The notes beneath the pieces were generated by a model, which was not told where the DNA came from, did no database searches, and worked only from the letters and a program-made list of their open reading frames with translations. Both the position numbers and the translations under genes were made by a program. From Streptomyces sp. NBC_01381 (GTDB lineage: Bacteria; Actinomycetota; Actinomycetes; Streptomycetales; Streptomycetaceae), in contig NZ_JAPEPI010000004.1 of NCBI RefSeq assembly GCF_026340305.1, forward strand, positions 248,001 through 312,000: DNA of 64,000 bases, read 5' to 3'. This document shows positions 58,438 through 64,000 of this stretch, one piece after another. The stretch's first letter is position 1; every line of letters begins with the position of its first letter.

Positions 58438-59598
58438 GCCGGCGAGCGCCTCGTGCTCGCAGGCGTCGTCGATGCCGTACGTGTCCCAGGCGGGGAACGG
58501 GTCGAGGCCGAGCGGCGGGAGGCTCTCGCCCTCGGCCATGAGGCAGCCGGACAGTGCCGCGCGCAGCGCATCGGGCCGCAACCCGGTCCCGATGAACACC
58601 AGTTCCTGCCCCTGGAAGTCCTCCGCGTCGCGCGCGGCGGACGGCTCGAAGCGGGCGACGGACCCGGCCTGTGACCACAATCCGGTCACGTTCGGACGGC
58701 TGGCGAGCCAGAAGAAGCCCTTGGAGCGCAGCACGTCCCCGAAGCTTCCGCTGTCCAGACCCTGCGTGACGAAGTTCCACAACCGCTCGGGGTGGAAGGG
58801 GAGTTCGGCACGGAAGACGGTGCTGGAAATGCCGTACTCCTCGGTCTCCGGCACATGGTCCCCGTTCAGCTCCCGCACCCACCCCGGAGCCTGCTGGGCC
58901 CGCTCCAGGTCGAACAGGCCGGTGCCGAGGACCTGTTGGAGATCCACCCGGCCCTGGGTCGCGGGCACGAGGCGGGCGAGCGGATTGAGGCGCGCGAGGG
59001 TGGCGGTGAGCCGCTCGGCGTCCCGCTCGTCGACCAGGTCGAGCTTGTTGAGGACGATGACGTCCGCGAACTCGATCTGGTCCATCAGCAGATCGCTGAC
59101 CGTGCGCTCGTCCTCCTCGTACTGATCGAGCCCCCGCTCGGCCAGACCGTCACCGCCCGTCAGCTCCGGCAGGAAGTTGGCGGCGTCGACGACCGTCACC
59201 ATCGTGTCGAGCCGGGCGAGATCGCCGAGGGTGACGCCGTCGTCGCGCGGGAACTCGAAGGTGGCGGCCACCGGCATCGGTTCGGAGATGCCGCTGGACT
59301 CGATGAGGAGATAGTCGAACCGACCCGCCCTCGCAAGACGGTCGACCTCCTCCAGGAGGTCGTCGCGCAGGGTGCAGCAGATGCACCCGTTGGTCATCTC
59401 CACGAGACGTTCCTCAGTGCGCGAGAGAGCGGCATCGCCGCCCCGCACGAGGGCGGCGTCGATGTTGATCTCGCTCATGTCATTGACGATCACCGCGACG
59501 CGCAGGCCTTCGCGGTTGCCCAGGACATGGTTGAGCAGGGTCGTCTTGCCCGCGCCGAGGAAGCCGGACAGGACGGTGACCGGCAGTCGCTCGGCCAT
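58426..59598 (-). CDS. COG0523/CobW-family GTPase, zinc metallochaperone type
   Basis: 390 residues. Walker A GFLGAGKTT (12-20), metal-binding CxCC motif C72-I-C74-C75 in NGCICC, LIESSGISEP (Walker B region) and NKLDLV guanine specificity, plus a CobW_C domain. It follows the L32 gene with a 4-nt gap. The pairing with a cysteine-free L32 identifies it as a zinc-starvation gene rather than a cobalamin one. It probably delivers scarce zinc to client enzymes. Confidence 0.9.
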   Translation of the reverse strand: MAERLPVTVLSGFLGAGKTTLLNHVLGNREGLRVAVIVNDMSEINIDAALVRGGDAALSRTEERLVEMTNGCICCTLRDDLLEEVDRLARAGRFDYLLIESSGISEPMPVAATFEFPRDDGVTLGDLARLDTMVTVVDAANFLPELTGGDGLAERGLDQYEEDERTVSDLLMDQIEFADVIVLNKLDLVDERDAERLTATLARLNPLARLVPATQGRVDLQQVLGTGLFDLERAQQAPGWVRELNGDHVPETEEYGISSTVFRAELPFHPERLWNFVTQGLDSGSFGDVLRSKGFFWLASRPNVTGLWSQAGSVARFEPSAARDAEDFQGQELVFIGTGLRPDALRAALSGCLMAEGESLPPLGLDPFPAWDTYGIDDACEHEALAGSHQ

Positions 59599-59602
59599 CC
59601 CG

Positions 59603-59773
59603 TCAGCCCTCGGGGCGCAGCAGGCCGCGCTCGTACGCCTTGGCGAGGCGCTGGGGGACGAGGTAGGCGGAGCCGTCGACAGTGACCGGGACCAGCTGCG
59701 GGGTGGTGGCCTTCCACTGGGCGCGGCGGTGGCGGGTGTTGCTGCGGGACATCTTGCGCTTGGGTACGGCCAT
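59603..59773 (-). CDS. rpmF: 50S ribosomal protein L32, zinc-free paralogue
   Basis: 56 residues: MAVPKRKMSRSNTRHRRAQW start and YERGLLRPEG end. It has no cysteine, so it is the C-minus form that can replace the zinc-ribbon L32 when zinc is short, freeing zinc from ribosomes. It lies just upstream of the zinc chaperone gene, and a Zur-like dyad is found before it. It is short but matches L32 along its whole length. Confidence 0.93.
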   Translation of the reverse strand: MAVPKRKMSRSNTRHRRAQWKATTPQLVPVTVDGSAYLVPQRLAKAYERGLLRPEG

Positions 59774-59817
59774 GGGTTCTCGGGTTCCTTTCTCGGTGGT
59801 GCGGCGTCGAGGCTATA

Positions 59818-59834
59818 TGAAAATGGATCCCATT
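59818..59834. promoter_or_regulatory. Candidate Zur box upstream of the L32-zinc chaperone operon
   Basis: TGAAAATGGATCCCATT contains the dyad AATGG-ATC-CCATT and the TGAAAATG start of the actinobacterial Zur consensus. It lies 45-61 nt before the L32 ATG in the divergent gap. Zur plus zinc would repress the pair. Confidence 0.6.
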
Positions 59835-59939
59835 ACGAACTGGAGGGTCCGGGCGGCGGCGAGCGCCGGGATCCGGAACCGCTCTGCGGGCCGATTCCGC
59901 AGTTGACAGCCCGAACACACCCGCGACAGCATCCCGTCG

Positions 59940-61427
59940 ATGGAGATCACGGACCTGACACCGGCGGAGCTGCGCGTCTGGCGGGCGTTCCCGCTCGGCA
60001 CGGGCGTCGACTTCCGTGAGAGCCCCGATGACGACCCCCGGGCCGGCGGCTCGTGGGGGCCCGAACGGACCGTGCGGGCCGAGGTGTTGCGGGCGCTGCT
60101 GCTCAACGGGCCGATGCGGGACGGCGAGATCGCGGGCCTGAAGCTGACGGGCGCGCGGATCACCGGGCGGCTCGACCTGATGTACGGGACGGTCGAGCAT
60201 CCCGTGCGGCTGCGGTCCTGCCACTTCGAAGAGGCGCCGAATCTGTACGGGGCGCAGGTCCGCGCCCTGGTCCTCAGCGACTCGGTCCTGCCGGGGCTGA
60301 CCGCGGGAACCCTCCGGGTGGAGCTGGTCCTGCGGATCACCTGCTGCCGGATAGCGGGGCCCGTGCGGCTCGCGGGCGCGCAGATCACCGGTGCCTTCTT
60401 CGTCAACGGGGCGGAGCTCGGCGCGCCGCCCGTGCCCGACGAGCCGCCCGCGGAGGACGCCGAAGCGGTGCTTCAGCTGAATCATGCGGAGGTCGGCACC
60501 GACGTATGGGCCGTCGGCCTTGTCGCGCACGGCCAGGTCCGGATGAACGGCGCCACTGTCGGCGGCCAGGTCAACCTCGACGACGCCGAACTGAGTGCCC
60601 CTGGTGGAGTCGCCCTGCACGCCGAGACCCTGTCGGTCGGCACCGATCTGCGGGCCGTGCGGCTGCGGGCCCGTGGCACGGTCAATCTGAGCGGTGCCCG
60701 CATCCCGCGCCACATCAATCTCGCCTACGCCCGTCTCTCCCACCCCGAGGGGTCGGCGCTGCGCGCCAGCAGCTGCGTCGTCGGCGAGCTGTGGCTGCGG
60801 GAGGCCGCCCCGATCGAGGGCGCCGTCAATCTGCGCCGCTCCCAGCTGGACCTGCTGCACGTCCCCCCGGAGGTGTGGCCGGATCAGGTCAAGCTCGACG
60901 GCCTCGGCTACCAGCGGCTCGCCCCGCATCTGCCCGCCGAACAGCGGCTTCCGCTGCTCGACCGCGAGGCGGGCGGCTATCTCCCGCAGGGCTACGAGCA
61001 GTTGGCCGCCGCATACCGCACGGTCGGCGACGAGGCCGCCGCCCGCACCGTCCAGCTGGCCAAGCTCCGCCGGCATCGCGGCACCCTGCCCCCGTACGCC
61101 CGGATCTGGGGGCATCTCCAGGACGTGACCGTCGGCTACGGCTTCCGGCCCATGCGCGCCGCCGGATGGCTGTTCGTCCTGCTGCTCGGCGGCGCGCTCG
61201 CCTTCGCCCTGCACCATCCGCGTCCGTTGAAGTCCGGTGAGGCCCCCGACTTCAACCCCGTCTTCTACAGCCTTGACCTGCTCCTCCCGATCATCGGCTT
61301 CGGGCAGGAGGCGGCGTTCGCGCCGGACGGCTGGTACCAGTGGCTCTCGTATCTGCTGATCGCCACGGGCTGGGTGCTTGTCACCACGGTCGCGGCGGGC
61401 ATCTCGCGGTCGCTCAGCCGGCAGTGA
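59940..61427 (+). CDS. Predicted membrane protein with N-terminal repeat region (function unknown)
   Basis: 495 residues. The first ~330 form a repeated beta-helix-like pattern with recurring GA-I-G-L units (LKLTGARITGRLDLMY; VRLAGAQITGAFFVNGA; VNLSGARIPRHINLAYA; VNLRRSQLDLLHV), reminiscent of pentapeptide-like proteins. A C-terminal domain (QLAKLRRHRGTLPPYARIWGHLQDVTVGYG) leads to two or three membrane segments. I do not recognise an enzymatic site; similar proteins are sometimes called membrane-associated oxidoreductase without proof. The start at 59940 seems leaderless. Divergent from L32. Confidence 0.75.
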   Translation: MEITDLTPAELRVWRAFPLGTGVDFRESPDDDPRAGGSWGPERTVRAEVLRALLLNGPMRDGEIAGLKLTGARITGRLDLMYGTVEHPVRLRSCHFEEAPNLYGAQVRALVLSDSVLPGLTAGTLRVELVLRITCCRIAGPVRLAGAQITGAFFVNGAELGAPPVPDEPPAEDAEAVLQLNHAEVGTDVWAVGLVAHGQVRMNGATVGGQVNLDDAELSAPGGVALHAETLSVGTDLRAVRLRARGTVNLSGARIPRHINLAYARLSHPEGSALRASSCVVGELWLREAAPIEGAVNLRRSQLDLLHVPPEVWPDQVKLDGLGYQRLAPHLPAEQRLPLLDREAGGYLPQGYEQLAAAYRTVGDEAAARTVQLAKLRRHRGTLPPYARIWGHLQDVTVGYGFRPMRAAGWLFVLLLGGALAFALHHPRPLKSGEAPDFNPVFYSLDLLLPIIGFGQEAAFAPDGWYQWLSYLLIATGWVLVTTVAAGISRSLSRQ

Positions 61428-61776
61428 CCGTGAGCGCCCAGGCGATGTAGGCGGCGTTCACGGTCAGCCGGGCGGTCACGCCCCAGGGGCTGTTGAGGAA
61501 TCCCGTACGGGTGCGGGTGTGGAACGCCGCGTCGACATGCGAAACCTGGAAGGCGCTCAGCAGCGCGACGGCGGCCCAGCCGCCGGCCGTGCGGGTCGAG
61601 GGGGCGAACAGCAGGGCGGCCGTGGCGAGTTCGGCCACCGCGCTGCCGACGACGAGGGTGGCGGGGGAAGGAAGCCAGCGCGGGACCAGGGTGCGGAAAT
61701 AGGCGGGGAACAGGAAGTGCGTGACGGCCGTGACGGTCAGGAAGGACGCGAGGGCCAGGGCTGCGAAGTCGTACAT
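61414..61776 (-). CDS. DoxX-like small membrane protein
   Basis: 120 residues, four predicted membrane helices; the DoxX-type pattern is seen in AVTHFLFPAYFRTLVPRWLPSP and VGSAVAELATAALLF. Function not known. Its end overlaps the preceding convergent gene by 14 nt. Confidence 0.78.
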   Translation of the reverse strand: MYDFAALALASFLTVTAVTHFLFPAYFRTLVPRWLPSPATLVVGSAVAELATAALLFAPSTRTAGGWAAVALLSAFQVSHVDAAFHTRTRTGFLNSPWGVTARLTVNAAYIAWALTVTAG

Positions 61777-61812
61777 GCGGCGATGATCGGGGCGTCGGCG
61801 GGGCCACGTATT

Positions 61813-61882
61813 GAACGGAACGCGCGTGATGAACGGAACGCGCGTGATGAACAGATCGCGTGCGTGAACAGATCACGCGACG
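61813..61882. repeat. Tandem repeat array upstream of the DeoR/LacI-hybrid regulator
   Basis: Two identical 18-bp units (GAACGGAACGCGCGTGAT at 61813 and 61831), then two related 17-bp units (GAACAGATCGCGTGCGT at 61849; GAACAGATCACGCGACG at 61866). Inverted CGCGTGAT/ATCACGCG elements occur across the array. It lies 90-160 nt before the regulator start, a likely multi-site operator. Confidence 0.65.
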
Positions 61883-61971
61883 CACGGGCGCGGACGGGGC
61901 AACGATCGATATCCTCCAGCGGAAACGCTCAAACGAACACCCGATGGGTACGTCGCGAGGGGGCCGGCAGC

Positions 61972-63066
61972 ATGCGGGAGCCGAGGGAAATCAGGCGGCA
62001 GCGGATACTCGCGGTCGTGGAGTCGCGCGGCGAGGCGCGGCTGAGTGATCTCGCCGCCGATCTGGAGGTCTCGGTGATCACCGTTCGCCGCGATGTCGAA
62101 GACCTGGCCCGCGAGGGCCGGCTGCGGCGCGGTCACGGCGTGGCACGCTCGGTCGGGCCCGTGGAACGGACCACCGCGCCCGCCGAACCGGTGGCCTCCG
62201 GGGAAGCCGTGGCGCTGATGGTGCCCGAGCGGCACACCTATCTGTACGAGACGATGCACGGGGCGCGGGGCGCCCTGAGCGAGGCGGGGATGCGGGTCGC
62301 CCTGCACATCGCGCCGCAGGTGGAAGGTGCCGAACGGCCGCTGGTGGAACGGGTGTTGGCCGAGGGTGTGCGAGGGCTGCTCATCGCTCCGCGCTGGCGC
62401 ACCGCGGCCGAGGAGGAGGCGGACTACGCCTGGCTCGCCGCGTCCGGTGTGCCCACCGTGGTGATGGAGCGGCGGCCGCGGGCCGGCAGCGCGCTGCACG
62501 CCATGGACTCCGTGTGCACGGACCACTGGTTCGGCATCCATCTCGCCGTCGACCACCTCGTGCAGCTCGGCCATCGCCGGATCGTCCTGGCCGCGCGCGA
62601 CGACAGCCCGACGGCCCGTGCGCTGCGCGCGGCCTTCGCCGAGATCGCCGCGTCCCGGGCGGAGATCGAGGACTGGACGGTGGTGCTCAGCGCCCGCGAC
62701 GCCGGACCCGGCCGGGCGCGCGAACCCCTCGACCTCGCGGCGCTGCTGCGCGAGCGCCGGGCCACGGCCGCCGTGCTGCACGGCGACGTCGACGCGCTGA
62801 TGCTCGTGTCGCAGCTCATCGAAGGCGGGGTGCGGGTACCGCAGGACTGCTCGGTGGTGGCGTACGACGATGTGGTGGCCGCGCTTGGCAGCACCCCGCT
62901 GACCGCGGTGTCCCCGCCGAAGCACGAGGTGGGACGGGTCGCGGCCCAGCTCCTGCTGCGCAGGTTCGCCGAGGCGGAGGCGTCAGGCGCCGGGCACCCG
63001 CAGCGAGTTGAGCTGCTGCCGGAGCTGAAGGTGCGCGGCTCCGCCACCCATCCCGCGATCGTTTGA
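61972..63066 (+). CDS. DeoR-type HTH fused to LacI-type sugar-binding domain, transcriptional regulator
   Basis: 364 residues. The N-terminal DeoR winged HTH (RILAVVESRGEARLSDLAADLEVSVITVRRDVEDLAREGRLRRGHG) is joined to a periplasmic-binding-protein-like effector domain (ALMVPERHTYLYETMHGARGALSEAG; LAVDHLVQLGHRRIVLAARDD; LTAVSPPKHEVGRVAAQLLLRRF). Such DeoR/LacI hybrids control sugar uptake operons in Streptomyces. It is 91 nt upstream of a sugar-binding lipoprotein gene in the same direction. G-rich ribosome binding site before ATG 61972. Confidence 0.9.
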   Translation: MREPREIRRQRILAVVESRGEARLSDLAADLEVSVITVRRDVEDLAREGRLRRGHGVARSVGPVERTTAPAEPVASGEAVALMVPERHTYLYETMHGARGALSEAGMRVALHIAPQVEGAERPLVERVLAEGVRGLLIAPRWRTAAEEEADYAWLAASGVPTVVMERRPRAGSALHAMDSVCTDHWFGIHLAVDHLVQLGHRRIVLAARDDSPTARALRAAFAEIAASRAEIEDWTVVLSARDAGPGRAREPLDLAALLRERRATAAVLHGDVDALMLVSQLIEGGVRVPQDCSVVAYDDVVAALGSTPLTAVSPPKHEVGRVAAQLLLRRFAEAEASGAGHPQRVELLPELKVRGSATHPAIV

Positions 63067-63105
63067 CCGCTTAAGTTTCTTTTGATCGGTCTCTTGACCG
63101 GCTTC

Positions 63106-63117
63106 GTTCACGCGATC
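63106..63117. promoter_or_regulatory. Possible regulator half site before the sugar-binding lipoprotein
   Basis: GTTCACGCGATC resembles, in reverse, the GATCGCGTG and GTGAAC elements in the repeat array at 61849-61870. It is 40-52 nt before the lipoprotein ATG, so the hybrid regulator may bind both places. Confidence 0.35.
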
Positions 63118-63157
63118 AGGATTCCCGTGTCCCGAACAAGAGCCGCGGGAGGCACCC

Positions 63158-64000
63158 ATGCCCGGTCGACCGAGTCGCCGGTCCCTGCTCGCCGTGACAG
63201 CCGCCGTTCCCGCGGCAGGCGCGTTGAGCGCCTGCTCGGGCGGCAAGGGCCGAACGGCACGCACCAAGGGCGGCAGTACACGCATCACCTTCTGGTCCGC
63301 GCTGCGCGGCAGCCAGGAAGTGGTCGACGCGTTCAACAAGACCCACGACCGAGTCCAGGTCGAGTTCCAGCAGATCCCGTCAGGGGCGATGGGCGGCTAC
63401 GCCAAGCTCAGCAACGCCGCCCGCGCCGGCAACGCCCCGGACGTCGCCACCATCGAGTACCCCCAGGTCCCTGGCTTCGCCATCGACGGCGTCGCCCGTG
63501 ACCTCACCCCGCTCCTGACCGACCGGCTGCGCGCCAAGCTGCTCCCGCAGGCTCTCGGCCTGACCACGTTCGAGAAGCGGGTCTTCACCGTTCCGCTCGA
63601 CGTGGAGCCGATGGTCCTGCACTACCGCACCGATCTGTTCGACCAGTACGGCCTTCAAGTCCCGCGCACCTGGGACGAGTTCGCCGAAGCCGCCCGCACC
63701 GTACGGGACAAGTCCCGCGACCGGCGGCGGCTCGCGCTCTTCCCCACCGACGGCTTCACCCAGTTCGCCGCGTGGGCGTGGCAGGCGGGCGCCCAGTGGT
63801 TCGACACCCGCGACGGCGCCTGGAACGTCTCGCTCGCCGACCGGCCGACTAGCGAGGTCGCGGCGTACTGGCAGCGGCTCGTCGACGACGACCTGGTCTT
63901 CGCCAACGCCTCCGAGAGCAGACAGCACGACTCGCAGCTCGGTGAGGGCCTGGTCCTTGCCCGGCTCAGCGGCGCCTGGGACGCGGGCGCGCAGATGAAC
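63158..64000 (+). CDS. Sugar ABC transporter, extracellular solute-binding lipoprotein (partial at right edge)
   Basis: The first 281 residues are visible. The signal MPGRPSRRSLLAVTAAVPAAGALSAC has a lipobox LSAC with the lipidated Cys at about residue 26. The SBP_bac_1 domain follows (STRITFWSALRGSQEVVDAFNKTHDRVQVEFQQI; AGNAPDVATIEYPQVPGFA; FTVPLDVEPMVLHYRTDLFDQYGLQVPRTWDEF). GGGAGG precedes the ATG. Two permease genes are expected to the right. Sugar ligand unknown. Confidence 0.92.
   Translation, partial: MPGRPSRRSLLAVTAAVPAAGALSACSGGKGRTARTKGGSTRITFWSALRGSQEVVDAFNKTHDRVQVEFQQIPSGAMGGYAKLSNAARAGNAPDVATIEYPQVPGFAIDGVARDLTPLLTDRLRAKLLPQALGLTTFEKRVFTVPLDVEPMVLHYRTDLFDQYGLQVPRTWDEFAEAARTVRDKSRDRRRLALFPTDGFTQFAAWAWQAGAQWFDTRDGAWNVSLADRPTSEVAAYWQRLVDDDLVFANASESRQHDSQLGEGLVLARLSGAWDAGAQMN

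Noticed and set aside
61813..61882. CRISPR-like array
   Set aside because: Units are directly adjacent with no unique spacers and only 17-18 bp long; better read as a repeated operator or slippage.
1..64000. CRISPR arrays, prophage, insertion sequences, large polyketide or peptide synthetase genes
   Set aside because: No regular spacer-repeat arrays, transposase or integrase motifs, terminal inverted repeats, or carrier/condensation domain motifs were seen in either strand.

Overview
The window is a stretch of actinobacterial chromosome, almost certainly Streptomyces or a close relative. GC is very high with strong third-position bias. It encodes an SsgA-like sporulation protein, mycothiol-linked detoxification enzymes, DmdR/IdeR-type iron boxes, a cysteine-free L32 next to a COG0523 zinc chaperone, many TetR/XRE/WYL/LysR regulators beside their targets, and several apparently leaderless genes. 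I see no phage, plasmid, insertion sequence, CRISPR array or large biosynthetic cluster. Every gap between genes is under 300 bases.

Layout. 1-5.1 kb: a complete tetronate (threonate/erythronate) catabolic operon read leftward, ltnD-otnK-otnC-MFS transporter-otnI, with a 15-bp palindrome upstream. 5.4-18.2 kb: a secreted DUF3472/ricin lectin, a mycothiol-dependent-type DinB protein, LysR with a TauE/SafE exporter, a DinB-RidA fused frame facing a WYL regulator, an XRE-cupin regulator facing a methyltransferase, a hemC, a GNAT, two tandem DHA2 drug exporters and a VOC protein. 18.5-25.9 kb: a translationally coupled peptide ABC transporter (dppABCDF type) ending in a gamma-glutamyltransferase. 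26-31 kb: a KhtTU-like cation/proton antiporter pair, an ATP-dependent DNA ligase, and an ECF sigma factor fused to its own zinc-finger/membrane anti-sigma domain with a proline-rich tail. 31-38.4 kb: SsgA-like protein, secreted trypsin-like protease, iron-boxed siderophore-interacting protein, D-Ala-D-Ala carboxypeptidase, membrane-anchored Mrr-like nuclease and redox genes. 38.7-46 kb: glutathione peroxidase, FetB-like permease, mycothiol formaldehyde detoxification pair, FAH protein, iron-boxed DUF2470 protein, amidohydrolase plus isochorismatase. 46-59 kb: a damaged SDR gene beside TetR, GH13 glucosidase, HalD/BesD-like oxygenase, lactonase, a TetR/amidohydrolase/NCS1 permease module, STAS protein, a decayed LuxR-ATPase pseudogene and a TNT-toxin/possible immunity pair. 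58.4-64 kb: zinc-starvation pair, a membrane protein, and a DeoR/LacI-hybrid regulator with a sugar-binding lipoprotein running off the edge.

The most striking element is not a protein. Between 38.48 and 38.70 kb, in an intergenic space, lies a promoter-like site, a tRNA-like sequence and a strong terminator. The tRNA parts occur in circularly permuted order: anticodon arm (GUA), T arm and 3' acceptor strand come first, then a 5-nt linker, then the 5' acceptor strand and D arm. The two acceptor strands are complementary over all 7 positions (one G-U), and the usual tRNA tertiary nucleotides I checked (U8, A14, G15, G18G19, U33, C48, T54, U55, C56, A58) are in place. I read it as a candidate circularly permuted tRNA gene.

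All calls come from reading the sequence. Family names rest on recognised motifs. Operator sites are inferred from symmetry and position only.
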